From assembly GCF_002443255.2 (NCBI RefSeq), contig NW_019211454.1:34702061-34766060 (forward strand): 64,000 nucleotides of DNA, in the 5' to 3' direction. Below, piece by piece: positions 1 to 11,900 of this stretch (positions are counted from its first letter, which is position 1; each line of letters begins with the position of its first letter). Origin of the DNA: Varroa destructor (Eukaryota > Arthropoda > Arachnida > Mesostigmata > Varroidae). A program made the translations under genes and the position numbers. The notes beneath the pieces are model-generated. The model was not told where the DNA came from. It did not search any database and saw nothing but the letters and a program-made list of their open reading frames with translations.

Positions 1-618
1 TGTAAACCGAGCACTGGTATTGCCCGTGAACGGCTCCTACACGGCAGCAGCAAGTAACAATTGTAGGAGAACAGCGACGATAATAACAGGCACCGTCACA
101 GTAATACGCATCTTTAGCACCGGTCTTCGCGAATAGTCGAGGAAGTTAGATAGAATAAGTTACAAGAGTCGAAACTGATTTAGCCAGCTAAACATGTAAG
201 AGAACTTTCCGTTGAAACTGTACTGCCAGCAGCACGACTAAGCGTGCCAGTTTAAAATACACATTTCTACCCCTCGATGCTGAAGTAGGATCGCCCGCAG
301 CGTCAATAACTTAAAGCACTTTCCGTTTTTGCTTACATTTAATCTTTCAAGAGCTTTTTTAAGGGGGGCAAATAAAATGCCTATCAATTTTTTTTTCTAA
401 AAACAATACAACTTTATCGTAAAGGGGCTTATTGAATATTGCATAGGAGAATTCATTTAGCTGACTTGTTTGCGTAAAATTGCTTTTCCTTGAAAGACCG
501 AACGAAGTCTGTTCGACCGCAAATATTTAACGGAAAAGTAAACAGAACTACCTAGGCTTATTTAGCCTTTTTTTATTTATTATTTATTTTTTTAGTGTAA
601 AGCAAATAAGTAACATGA
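1..618. other. no gene seen; AT-rich
   Basis: Translations of both strands show no family signature. The second half is rich in A and T runs. If the gag relic that follows belonged to a complete LTR element, its 5' LTR and primer-binding site should lie here, but I could not recognise either by eye. Confidence 0.5.
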
Positions 619-621
619 TTG

Positions 622-1154
622 CCAGTACTACAGTGTGATCGCTACAAATCGAGAATAGGCGAAGCGGTCAGTGAAGCTGCAGGACCAGAATCTGTGATGA
701 AGTGCTTAATAGAATTTGAAGGAATCGGCTTGTCCCAAAGCTACCATTTCTCGAGCTCATGGCTTCAAAGACAGCTGCAGATGTCTATGGCTGGTGAGAA
801 GCTTCTGTTTAGAATTGTTTATAAACCTTTATCAAATCGAGCTCAATGCTGGTTCGAATCCGCTGTGGACAGCAAGGCAATGTAGAATGAATTCAAGGCT
901 CGTCTCTCTGGGCGATTTCGATGAGGAACAGCATTTTATGCGCGAGGTTATTGTGAATGGGTCCAAAGAAGTGATGAAAACCTCTATGTTGACCCAGGAC
1001 AAGCGGCCTGTGCTGAATCCTGTCCGGTTACCGCTTAAGACGTTGCTAGAACACATCAAAGAATCGTGCCTGTGTGATGGTAAAATCAACGCTTGGCTTG
1101 ACGTCACTTGCTCAACTTGCACACGTCTAGCAAATGCACCAAAACACAGCTGAA
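622..1154 (+). pseudogene. decayed Ty3/Gypsy-like gag fragment
   Basis: Gag is the structural protein of LTR retrotransposons; it coats the RNA genome in the cytoplasmic particle. One + frame runs from about 622 to 1290 interrupted by several stops. Its order of residues follows a Gypsy-type capsid core: a Leu-rich helix and an 'AQCWFES' box (about 841-870), then 'NEFKARLSGRF' (about 886-918), then 'VQRSDENLY' (about 961-987), then a Cys-x-x-Pro-containing helix with 'DVAR' (about 1040-1051). The spacing between boxes is normal for the family. Several breaks, such as TGA after 'GRFR' and TAA before 'DVAR', are the kind made by point mutation. It is therefore a dead copy. A broken zinc knuckle lies downstream in a shifted frame. 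The B-box-like string at 851 is explained by the WFES codons. I am fairly sure of gag and unsure of the lineage. Confidence 0.6.
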
Positions 1155-1403
1155 ACCTAACCGTTTTCGGAGTCAGCCAGTGCGTGTAGTAGGCCAAGGT
1201 TCGGTGTCCCTTTCAGATCGGTGCATTCCCGTGACACGGAATAAGCTGCCCGTGTCGAATGGTGCCCCTTACGGAATTAATATGGCTTGAAATGGCCGAC
1301 GTCAAAACAATACAATGCGTGAGCTCTCACCGTTAAATTCGACGCTGAAGCAGACGTTTTGGGACACGTACTCGTTAATGCGTCCTGTTTCGAATCAAAA
1401 GGA

Positions 1404-1458
1404 GCACAGCAATGTTACAGGTGGCGCGATCCCAGGCTTAAACCGCGATCATATCCTA
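1404..1458 (+). pseudogene. broken CCHC zinc knuckle (gag nucleocapsid)
   Basis: The frame starting at 1413 reads 'CYRWRDPRLKPRSYP'. Its spacing matches the retroelement nucleocapsid motif C-x2-C-x4-H-x4-C. The first Cys is kept; the second Cys is Trp, the Gly before the His is Arg, the His is Leu and the last Cys is Tyr. Most of these differ from the expected codon by one base. The knuckle normally lies C-terminal to the capsid core, which is where it is found here, about 100 codons after the gag core. The frame differs from the core's frame, so at least one indel separates them. It cannot bind zinc as it stands. Taken alone the match is weak; its position after the gag core is what supports it. 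Confidence 0.45.
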
Positions 1459-1575
1459 TAATTTCGTAGAGACAAGTAAACATGGAGGCATTCAAAAAAA
1501 ACTGCACTGCACATACTACTGAAGCGTTTGCGTGTTGATCTCGAAATATATCTATAAATCCAGAAGGAATAGCTT

Positions 1576-1746
1576 GATGTGAAAACTGTCGAAGCCCAAT
1601 GTGTAGAGGCCGAAGGCGTGTATTTCAACGTTTGCTTGCATGCAAGTGTACCTCTACGATTACGTAGAGGATTGGTTGTAGCAAACGCGGAGGTATCAAC
1701 AATCGAGGAGAAAGATTCTTGTCATATATACAGAACAAACTTTTAA
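1576..1746 (+). pseudogene. possible retroelement protease remnant
   Basis: This is an open stretch of 56 codons in one frame, downstream of the broken zinc knuckle. The hydrophobic pattern around 'VEAEGVYFNVCLHASVPL' resembles the strand-rich region of retropepsins that follows the catalytic Asp loop, and a protease is what should come next in a gag-pol element. The catalytic D-T/S-G box is not visible. A small hairpin (arms 1651-1658 and 1663-1670) lies inside it. The call depends mainly on position and could be wrong. Confidence 0.22.
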
Positions 1747-1878
1747 GAAATAATTGGCTTAGAGCCCAGACCGTCCTAGACTGTGTGCTGGAACACGCAT
1801 ATGAGTAACGCGGCCGCGTGTTACAGCATGTGCCAATAAATATATTATATTGTTATGTAAGGACATGCCGTAAATACT

Positions 1879-1881
<3 letters not shown>

Positions 1882-1929
<48 letters not shown>
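1882..1929. repeat. (TA)n microsatellite
   Basis: About 24 uninterrupted TA units. The array separates the gag relic from the mariner relic. TA is the mariner target dinucleotide, so TA-rich arrays are favourable insertion sites. Confidence 0.97.
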
Positions 1930-1931
<2 letters not shown>

Positions 1932-2099
1932 CTCAAAGCTTGGGTTTCGTTTCTGTTTTTTGGAAAGGGAATTTATCGGTAATTGAAGACAAAATTGATT
2001 AAAATGTAAGTGAAAACACAGTACGTAAATGGTGCACACGTTTTTGATTGTTGAAGACTACCGAGTAGGTGCCGGGACTCAAACTACAACAGCGCATTG

Positions 2100-2830
2100 C
2101 CACAATCTGGAGGCCTTTCACGAAAGCAAAGGTTGGAGTTTGAGGGTCTTTTGGGCAAAACTGGCAGGGAACGTATTGCAGAATTTTAACCATACGAAAA
2201 ATACAGAAACTGAGTAAGAAATGGGTCCGTTGTGAATTCACGTTATACCAGTTGGAAAAGCGTGTGGAATATTCCACGTACGATTGGTGGAACTTTAATC
2301 AACGAAAAAGCAGCCTGATGCATACAGTTGACGTAGAGAAAACACGATTCAATCTCCACCGCAGGAGGAAGGCCTGGCGAAAGAATAGCGTCAATCTAGA
2401 GAGAAATAGAATTCGACAGCAGTCTCGAGTAGACTTGGGCGTAACCAGACGCTACTACATGCAATGGATATCGGGGGCATTTGCTACTATGAGATACTAG
2501 CCGAAAATAAAATAATGCATGCAGCCTTTTATCCCGAATTTTTAAAGAGATTGATGAACATTGGCACGTCAGTTGAAACCGTACAGTTTGGTTACTTGAT
2601 GACAATGTCAGACCCCATCGGCAAGCCTGAATTGGACAAAAAAATGCCCGATGTTGGCTTTAACCCGTTGTTCTCCCGAAGTAGGTACGTGCGATTACGG
2701 GACTTTTCATATCGTAAAGAAAAGCACCGATTAGCAAGCATATCCCACCACCTATCCACTAGAAACGCCATAGATAGAGCAATTACATACGAAAACGCAA
2801 GTGCCCGTATATATGTATATACAGCCACGG
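2100..2830 (+). pseudogene. decayed mariner (Tc1/mariner) transposase
   Basis: Mariner transposases cut and paste a DNA element at TA sites, using three catalytic Asp residues (D,D34D). The frame from 2201 reads 'IQKLSKKWV' and continues 'EFTLYQLEKRVEY', the linker typical of mariner. 'MHTVDVEKTRFNLHRRRKAW' (about 2317-2376) covers the first catalytic Asp block. 'WDIGG-ICYYEILAENK' follows at about 2464-2515 after a one-base frame change at the W. The second Asp lies in 'LLDDNVRPH' (2592-2618). 'CSPEVGTCDYGTF' (2669-2707) holds the third Asp in another frame. The Asp spacing is about 31 codons instead of 34, so there is a deletion. At least three frame changes and several stops show it is dead. 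The N-terminal helix-turn-helix region is very eroded and no terminal inverted repeats were recognised. This is the best-supported identification in the window. Confidence 0.8.
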
Positions 2831-5490
2831 CCCGAAATTTTACGTAAGGCAAAAATACTAGAATATACAATATAAATATATTACAACGTACAGATCGTGT
2901 GCAGGTGCACTTGTTGAGCTGCGCCACAATATTTTTACTTACTCTAAACTGCAATCCACGTATTGTTTTCTCTTCCCTGGCTCTCGTCATGAAGATCTGC
3001 TCCGCACGATCCTGTACACCATGCTAACAGTTATTTGTAAATCTAATTTCACTGTTTTTATAGATATATGGTGCTCCACCATTTACGATGCAACTAAAAT
3101 TGCTTCCGCAGACCAGAGAAGAGTGTTGTACAGATCTGCTAATGCGACTGGTGTAATCCTCGATCAGACCTTATTTTTATTCAAAATACTCGAAGTTGTT
3201 CGTTTCGTTCTTCAGAACAGATGCGAATCAGTGTGACCAATAACTCCCTAATACAATTATCTTCTTTTTTCTTTATTACATCTTATAGCACAGTTCGATA
3301 ATCGCAGCGGGTTTATCCGTTGAAAAATAAGTACACGTAGCTCCCGACAAAGGCTGAGAGGTTGACACATATAGAACAAGTAACGAGACATTACCCTTTA
3401 CCTGTAGGCTAAAATGTAAAACATATATACACATAACAAACCATTAAGAAACTTTCCTCACTCATAGCTAGAAGCTGAGAAAGCGTCATTAGCACCTCTC
3501 GGGCGAAAAGAACTTCGCAAATGCGTACTAATTGCTTTCAGTACATCTTTTAAGCCACAGTAACTCTACTTAAAAATAGAACGAATGTTTGCCCCATTTT
3601 AGGGGTAGTGGAAGCATTTACGACAGTGACAATGCGTGCACGAGAACGTGTTTGGAAGAAACACTCAGCATGTCTTTTTAGCTTTCTGGTGAAAAAAGCA
3701 CTTCTCCAGCGTGTGCGTAACGGGCAACAAAAACGTGCCTCTGGCAATTAAATTCATGCTGTTGCATACATAACGGTTCAGCCTGAACCGTTTTTACAAT
3801 ATTGGAGATGTGATTGCTTCTCGTGTATTGTATTAACGGATACGTCTACGCCGTACATGTTTCAAAGTAACACAACGTCAGTGTCGCTTGAACGTTCCCA
3901 ATCATCTCTATTAAGCAACTCGCACGTTATCAAGAGTAAGGGAGGAGGCCGAAGATACACTGAGAAATATCATGTACAGTAACAATAGCAACATAAACAG
4001 TTATCTTGGACGTCAGTTTGCTATACACACAGATTATGTAGTATCCCTGACAAGGCTTGAAGAGTGTTTTCTTCAACCAGAGGCTTATATGAAGTGTGTG
4101 GGCGCGGGACGTGTTGCCTAAAGCGCATTATAGTGCCCCATGCTATGAGGCCAATATCCACGGTTCTTATACCGACCAACAACAATGAGTAGAGTACCAT
4201 TTTCGCGTGTATATACAGGTTAACCGGCGATTCGTTGGGTCGTTCTGGCCTTATAGGTGACAATTAAGGTCTGGCTGTCTCCAAGCGTCGTAAATGGTAT
4301 ATAAATACGCTTGCACGAACATATAGTAGTGTCTGTCCTGCCATACGCAGGCACGACAAGCAGCCAAGCTTCTATATTGGCCATAATAAAGATGTTGCAT
4401 TAAATAGTGCAGCACCAGCCATTATTCGCACGCATTTGTATAAAGCGATGAATATCTGTTTTTCTGTCGCGTACTTAATAACCGTGGGCCGCTTTCGGTC
4501 CATCACTGACCTGCTAAGTAACAGCGTCAACCAAAACAATCTATGAATGTCAGTGACGAGACAAGAAGTTTAGATACGCCACAGAAAACGGAAACGGAAA
4601 TAATTAGCGCTTTTTACAGCAGTCATTCGAGTATTCGAATACGTCAAAATTAATATCTACCAGAGCTAGTATCACGACTACGTTATTTGACGGTTGTCGC
4701 GAAACTAAGCAAGAAAAAAAGGCACGCATTTGTCTATTGATTCTAGCAAAAGGGGTCGTTTTCTTCAGAAGACGTTTTTCGCAGAACCCGGCAAGCAATG
4801 CTGGAATTAATGGGAGCTAAGCTGTAATAATCATATACAAAATAAATAACTACGATAATGCTAGACCAGTCGATGACTAGTACTAAAACGGCTTGATTTA
4901 CTGCGAACGATCACAAAAGACAAAGATGTGTCAAAATATGTCTAGGTATTGGATAACAACGTGACAGTGATTCAGACCCTCACAATATAATATGCTTGAT
5001 TTGTATAAAAGTAAAGGACGATGATAATATCGAACGTGATTGGACTTCTCTCGTGTGGGTTTCTCAGTAATCCTCAATATGCCGAGGTATTGCTTATTGC
5101 TAAGGTTACATAAGAAACAAAAAGAGTCCTAACAGGAGCAGCGAACACTCATACGCAGAGGGATCAACAATTTTTGCAAATAGATTAGACAAGTCGGAGT
5201 CCTAACTGCATATATATGTAGATCTTAGTACCTGCTAACTGCTGGAAACGACTAGCAGACTCCCGCAAACGATACTATAATAATTATTATAGCACTCAAC
5301 CATAACAGTTCACGACTACACGCAGTTCCCTCGATAGGCTGAGATAGGCTTCCCTTGCTACCGACCATGACTCGCGTGTTACAATACACCAAGTACGTAT
5401 TATCTGCCGACGCCCCAAAAATTGCAATACGACCACCCTCTATTGCACAAATCTAGTACAGCACAATTATGCTTCTCATTAAGTTTTATG
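2831..5490. other. no gene seen
   Basis: Open frames here are all under 85 codons and none shows a family signature. Short TA-rich stretches occur. A palindrome of the type GTGCAGGTGCAC lies near 2900, close to where the mariner 3' end should be, but no matching 5' terminus was found. Confidence 0.5.
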
Positions 5491-5492
5491 TC

Positions 5493-5522
5493 GTAGGGCA
5501 TATACACATCCATATGCCCTAC
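5493..5522. repeat. 11-bp perfect inverted repeat
   Basis: Arms GTAGGGCATAT (5493-5503) and ATATGCCCTAC (5512-5522) are perfect reverse complements around an 8-base loop. No run of T follows and no gene is adjacent, so there is no reason to call it a terminator. Confidence 0.85.
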
Positions 5523-8290
5523 CCAAATAGGTGCAGTCACGTGTAGCGGACGCTCAGTGGATCAGGAAATGGGTATCGTAAACAATATCAACGAACAAAA
5601 GCGTCGATACCATATGTCACAGGTAGAAATCATTTAACGTAACCATGTAAGTTGCTCTAGTCTTCATACATAGCGTATCGTCCAAAAAGCAGGGTATGGC
5701 CTGACGAATATTCTGTGCGTGATTCACACAGATGTCGATTCTCTGTCCTGCGATGCGGGTACATGTCGCAGTGTTACAGCGCATAGTATAAAAGGCCAAT
5801 GCACAAAACGATGTGTAATCTTAACGTAGTTCACTCACGAGGTGAGTGCTAAAGGCAGGCAGGTTTGATGTTTTCGAGATTTACAATTCCCAGTCGACCC
5901 AACCATTCTATGAAAGAAATAGAAAAGTATATGAATGAGACGAAAAAAAATTGCCAACAATAGCTACTTCGATGTGTTATTTCAGCTCCGATATTCTGTT
6001 TGCTCCTTAGGAGTATACCAAAAGGCAATCATTCATCAGACCGTTTTGTCAAAGTTGATGACGCTAGCGACTTTCCATGTCGGAACTTCTCCGGGTATAT
6101 GATGCAATATATTGATAACTGCGAAGTTTTAACCGTGACAATCACACTAGCGAGATATAATGCTTCAACTAAAATAGTTGCGAATACTTACAAACTGTAG
6201 ATTGTGTAAGTTTACACGTGAAAATGTTCTAGTGCTTGGAATTGCTATTTGATAGTTGTTCTAACATATTCACGTTGAGACGAGGCGTTCGGCCTTTTCT
6301 TTTATGTAGCTCCATTGGGCAGATTGCGTCAGGACGAATGGTAAAGCAACCAAGATGTAGCTACATATATCTATATATATGTACGTTGATAGAGCGTTTT
6401 TGCTAGATAGTACTAATTGTCCTACTCCTTTATTTGTTCAATTTTAGTTAGATTCATCTTTATGCTCTTAATAAGCTTAGCTAATCTTCTGCCATGCGGC
6501 AAACTGCGAAACAGGCCCAAAGCGGCTGCGTCATTGCAAATTTCCAAGGTCACCTATTTCGAATATGGCCTTCATATAATTTAGTTGCTTTCGATATTTT
6601 ATTTCTTACATAACGAATTGCCTTTTCAACTTCCGACGCCCCCTATTAATTATAACTTGGTTTTTCTGCTTTTTTATAACTCAGCTTTTAGCAGTCTGAA
6701 TTACAAAGCGTGTCATGGTAACCGCTTGCCGTTAGGGTGCGCGGCATAACGTGTCCCAGCCAAATTTCCCTAGTTGCCACTTACCTGCAACAAAGAAAAA
6801 GCAAAAATGGAATTATTAAAGTTTAACTAACCGTTTAGATATTTGCTTATACCTGTTCGTACTCGTCAGATTCGACAAATACACATCCTCAGAACTTGTA
6901 CCTTCTACGAATAATCTATATTACTAACTATACGAACCAATTAATGAAGTTAAGCGAGAACAATCGACAATAAATACTTGAATCTAGCATCGACAAAACC
7001 GTTTTAAACTTACATCGACGATGGGCTCGTGTCGTCGAGCGTCTGCGATTTCCTCACTCTGTTTTTGAACGGTTAGGCCGACAACTCCAGCATACGGCTT
7101 CGTTTTGTCTGGCCTCAAGAGAGTGATAGGGAAACGAAGCACAATACAAGAAGATTCTACAGAAAATTCAAACGTTATTGTCAATATAAATTTAGAAGCT
7201 GCAACCAAGTTATAAAGGCCCGCAGCCCTTTCTGACTACTCTTCTGTATTTCCCTTCGTTCGGGTTGGTTTACTAGCCCTTTTTCGACGAGTTTCGTGTG
7301 CGTGTGTATAGATATGAAGATTTTAAGAAGGAAGAAGCTGGCCAATGCATTTGTAAGCAACAAACATTTCGTGATAAACACTTGACGCAGCGATCTATGC
7401 ATCAAGATCTTGATGATATTAGCGTATTGTGTTCTTCTAACTCCGTTCCGTGTCAGGTATGAGGACGTGAGTTGTATCTAAGCTCTGTTATTCTTTTCCA
7501 CAATTCTTTATAATATGACATTATATCTATTTGATTTCGTTTATAGGAGCAGAAGAACACAGATGGATTAACTATATGTACTAAGATGTTAAACAACATG
7601 ACTGTATAGCGGTTTTTTTTTGTTCACCAAAAACTCCACTCCGAGTAGAAGGTCACATCATTTCTATAATCTGCATTTATATATATAGATGATTTGTCCC
7701 AGCGCCACTGCTAATCACGAGAAGTAACATCGCGTTCGCCGCTTGCCAATGTTGGATGGGCCACTTCGTATCCGATCGCACATTCAGTTAACCTCAGATC
7801 TTCCAATCTTCAACGATTTCACTTCGTTCCGAAAAAAAAAAAAACTTTAGAGATAATATGAAGGCCAGCATTATCCGAACCTGCGCGTCCTCACAAATGT
7901 CATCCTCCCAGGGATTGCAATGGCGATACTCCCAACCATCGCGTACACGTTTAGATAGGCACAGCTCTGTGGCACGCCATCAGGCCAGATCCGAGTTTTA
8001 GGGCAGTTTTCGCCAAGTGTTTGGAATGGCGCGCTGTAGATGTAGCAAACACCAAAAGCAGTTCTAGATACAGTGAGGAGAGTTGAATTGCGGGAACCAG
8101 CAATAAAATCAGCCGAAGCTAGAGCATTCCGTCGATTAAGTTTAAACTGATCATTCGCTACGCACCGAAGGCAATGCGTCATGCGAGGGTCTAAATTGAA
8201 CTGCGCGAACAAAACTAGGAGCTTGTTCGTCAGCTGGTTCTAGGCTCTGAGTAGTTTTGCAGCACACCGATAACTTGTTTCGACGCTCTC
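5523..8290. other. no gene supported; one possible exon
   Basis: Most of this block is AT-rich with short frames. The one stretch worth recording is on the - strand at 7014-7156. A pyrimidine-containing acceptor (TTTTCTGTAG) leads into a 47-codon open frame that ends at a consensus donor GTAAGT. The peptide has a protein-like composition ('LLRPDKTKPYAGVVGLTVQ') but I recognise no family, and GTAAGT occurs by chance many times in 64 kb. The - strand frame at 7871-8212 (113 codons) is also unassigned. Confidence 0.2.
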
Positions 8291-8503
8291 TCATGCCTTA
8301 GAGTGATCACAAAGCTGACGAAATGCCCCAGCTGCACTTTGAGCATTTGACATCTCATCAACCACCGTTCGCGTGACCCGGCGACCGTAACGCCATCTCA
8401 TCGTCTTGCTTATTGTCGCCACCGAGTTGGCCTCGGTCCCGTTCGTCACTCGCTGCCCTACTCCGCGCCCACAGCGTCCGAATAAACAATTGCAATGATG
8501 CAA
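8291..8503 (-). pseudogene. weak trypsin-like serine protease fragment
   Basis: This is a 70-codon open frame starting with ATG on the - strand, in a GC-richer patch. It contains 'CGRGVGQRVTNGTEAN', which resembles the activation site of S1 proteases (Cys-Gly, then Arg, then I/V-x-N-G-T-E-A). About 24 residues later comes 'TVVDE', at roughly the distance where S1 enzymes have the G-G-T-L-V-D-E strand. The Cys before the catalytic His and the T-A-A-H-C box are not present, so any enzyme would be dead. The match is short and could be coincidence. Confidence 0.22.
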
Positions 8504-8828
8504 TATATGGCAAGGTCGTAAATGCTCGTAGTTTTTTTCATATGGGACGAAGGATGACGGGACAAGTCGCTAGTCTACTAACCACTCAAGCAAGCCGGCG
8601 TGTGGCTCCAGCGCCCTTCCGTACCACCTACCGCACGATCCTCGCCATGGGTGTGATGTTCAAGGTTTAAAGACCCAAGCAGGCTCATCAGTCCCTTATC
8701 AGGCCAGCTGCGACATAGTGCTGCTTGTAGCAGGTTTCCGTAGCTCAGATAAGCATTCGCCTCGCTTTTTGTACAACACCATTACCCCTCTAATTACGGC
8801 TGTAGTGCATTGCCAGTAAACTGCGCAT

Positions 8829-8832
<4 letters not shown>

Positions 8833-8885
<53 letters not shown>
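8833..8885. repeat. (TA)n microsatellite
   Basis: About 26 TA units without interruption, the longest such array in the window. The open frames that cross it on both strands, with I-Y repeats, are artefacts of the repeat. Confidence 0.97.
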
Positions 8886-8947
8886 CGATACAGCAATCTG
8901 ATCCATCTAGCCGCATAATAACCCGGCCTTCCTGCTTTGTCGCACAC

Positions 8948-11900
8948 CGAGAAGACTGGACTATAAGAAATGTAGAAGTGAGAGGCAACGTTCGACAGCC
9001 GTGTTTACGCACTACCCCCGCCATCACATTAAGTGTAGCGCTGTAGGAATAAAAAGGGAAATGAGTCCGTTCTTTATTTTCTCTTCATTTCTATTAATTT
9101 TCGTGAAGTTACTAATAAAATCATAATGAAAATGCGAACGAAATGAAACGAAAATTGGATAGACCATAGAGCAAAAACAACGTAGAGAGCTAGCGATATA
9201 TGCTGGCATTCGGTGCGGGTATGAAATTCTCGTAGCAGTCACGAAATCACTCGAGGAGGTCGGCTTGGGACTGAAGATTAACCATCAAGACCACAACATT
9301 TCCTCGCTGCTTATACGAGCTGGCTGTTACTTTTGATGGTTGCGTACGCATGCGTTTCAACTTCCGCGCTGTCGCTTGTTCACTTTCTTCTAGTTGAGTC
9401 AACAGCAACATCGTGGAAAAATCACGGAGTGTGCTAAGTGCAACTTCCGACTCGAGCAAAAAGTTCACTTACTACACACGGTACAATGAACCCGTTCTAT
9501 ATTATACAATAACTGATTAAAGTTTACTTTATGGCGTGTTACAGTGTAGTTCCCACGGCTATTTCTAGAGAGGTTTACACCATGTAAACATAACATACCC
9601 ATAACAGGCCCAGCTCGCAAGCATATACATACCTTACCACCCATATGTGATAGATCAGATGAACTATTTCACGTTCCGTACTCTTTCGAACACTTGCAAA
9701 CTCTAGCTTCAAGAGTAGAGCACGTCTGTGTCAGTATATACGATTCAGCCTCGTCTGAAGGGGCACGTTGTGGTCTAGGTTCGAACCCGAATAGATGGTA
9801 TCGGACGTAAGACTCGAAACATATGATAGGCTATGTTGTCTATCTGAGAGTGGTATCCCGTGCCATTGCCTGCACTTCTTCCTTACGCTCACAAACTAAT
9901 AGACAGTGGGTCCTGCAGGAGAGGTGTGCACTCTAACAGTAGGACGCCAAAGGCTATATTTAAGTGAGAATTAAGCTTTACATGCATGTGCTGATGACAC
10001 AAGGGCAGGATCGGCGACCATGCTTCATCGACTTGCCTAGCTGTGGCCGCGTGTGACGACGACGCTACTCAGCAAACCATACGTTCTGCAAATAATTGCC
10101 CAAAGGCAATTAAATCAATGATTAGGACGTGGTCTGTCTAGTTTAGAATGACGTAAGGTGGTCGTTAGAAGGACCACGAAGCCCGACCAACGGCGTGGAT
10201 CATGAAAACGGTACTCAAAGTAGGCCCTAAGACACAACGTCCTGTTAAAAAAACCAACGAAAACACACAAACAGGTGTAACTTAGCTGCTTAACTCATCT
10301 TAGCAAGGACAAAGCAGGTTTAAGGATTAGAACAAATGTTTCATAAGCTTTCCTCGGTAATACGACATAGGAAACATGATATTCATTGAATGTAAATAAA
10401 GCTTTACTTTTTCTAGTGGCAATGGCAGTGCACGATTACCCTCCGAGGATTGGCTTGGCCAAACTGAAAAGGCATTGAATGCATTCTAGTCTATAATTCG
10501 GAGTACGGTTTCAGATCACAGATCGTTGCAATCCGCAGAACCTCAGTTGTACCCTTCATCATACATCGCTGATTTTCATGATGGAATCAAGTTTTTATTG
10601 TGGGACAGCAATGCAGATTTGATGATTCCTACTTAGCATCGATACTCTTATTAGAATAAGCATTTGGTATTTATTTATTAAATTGATCTTGCATTAATAT
10701 CATCATACAGCCGCTGAACGCGTCACACAGTGTTCTGATTGGGCTGACACGGGGATTTAGAAAATCTTTCCATCTAGAAGTTATGCCTAACAGTTGGTTC
10801 GTCCCAACATGTCGATACTATACGCTCACTACATATATTATACAATAAATTAGAAAAATCCAAACTATTAATACGTGGTTTCTGTAAGAGTTGACAGTAA
10901 TGTTGGAAGACTAGATACGATACGGGGCGCAAAATCGCTTTCTTCGCGAAGAAATACTAAAGTCGATGTCTTACCTATACGGACATGGCTCATGTTAGAA
11001 CAAAACAGTTGTTTTTATGTGTAGAGGTAAAAGCTTATTCTTATACATAGATAAATATGGAGCTTATCAACTGACGACGGTTCTTTTCTAATTACAGCAA
11101 GAGATGCAATATCACACGTTTCTACATATTGTATAGAATTCTATATAGGTCAACTGCTTGATTACTCTTCGCGACATTGTAGGCCATCACAACCAGAACA
11201 AAGTCAATTGATATGTCGACCTCACATCATCAGATAGCAAGCGAATTACCCCACGCATCGGCCAGATGACGTAAACCTGAACCGAATTAATATTAGTGAT
11301 ATTCAAAGTCCCTCCGATTTGCTAAGGTTTAGTGGGGTAACTTCACCAGCCTGTGGGCAATCTGTAGCTACGGGAAACACTGTTAACATACTTGGAAAGC
11401 TAAACGGACCGGCCGACAATACACCTAGACTATCCTAAGGACACTGGCTTTACTCTCCAGATCGCCGCTCGGAAATTTGGCGAAACTGATGCTGTATGCA
11501 ACCCCACTCCGAATAAAATACAGTCTGTCTTTTTAAAGGGAAGCGCTTCTTTTTCCGCTGCTGATTACCTTTCGTTCTCGTTAATAAGATGAAGCCATTT
11601 GGTTTCTTGTCTGATAATCTTCTGTTCATAAGTGGGGGTAGCGCTCATCTGTCTAACGCTCAGAACAGCCTACATTATTTGCTAGCACTGCACAGGCTGC
11701 TTGACTCAAAACACAGTATTTTCTAAATAAGGCAGTTCTAGTACCAAACAGACATACAGGTTTGACGGCATACGATGGAACTCTTCTGCCCTTGCACGCA
11801 TGCACGCACGCACACACACGTACTAGGCGTGCGTCTTCGGTAAGTAAGTACGCGTATAATAGACATAGAGTGTGATGACTTGAAATCTCACAGACACATA

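Noticed and set aside
846..865. Perfect pol III B-box string near 851 as a tRNA or SINE
   Set aside because: It is explained by codons for W-F-E-S in the gag core and has no A box at the right distance upstream.
2060..2090. B-box-like GTTTGAGTCCC on the - strand, sharing 'GGCACCTACTCG' with a site near 32400, as a SINE
   Set aside because: A 12-base match is expected many times by chance in 64 kb, and no A box at tRNA spacing was found.
7014..7156. Internal exon on the - strand with a GTAAGT donor
   Set aside because: The splice signals are good but occur by chance at this frequency; the peptide matches nothing and the next acceptor leads to an immediate stop. Recorded in the block entry only.
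9970..10035. 'CADDTRAG' as a LINE reverse transcriptase box
   Set aside because: A stop lies just upstream in frame, another follows soon after, and no other RT motif is nearby.
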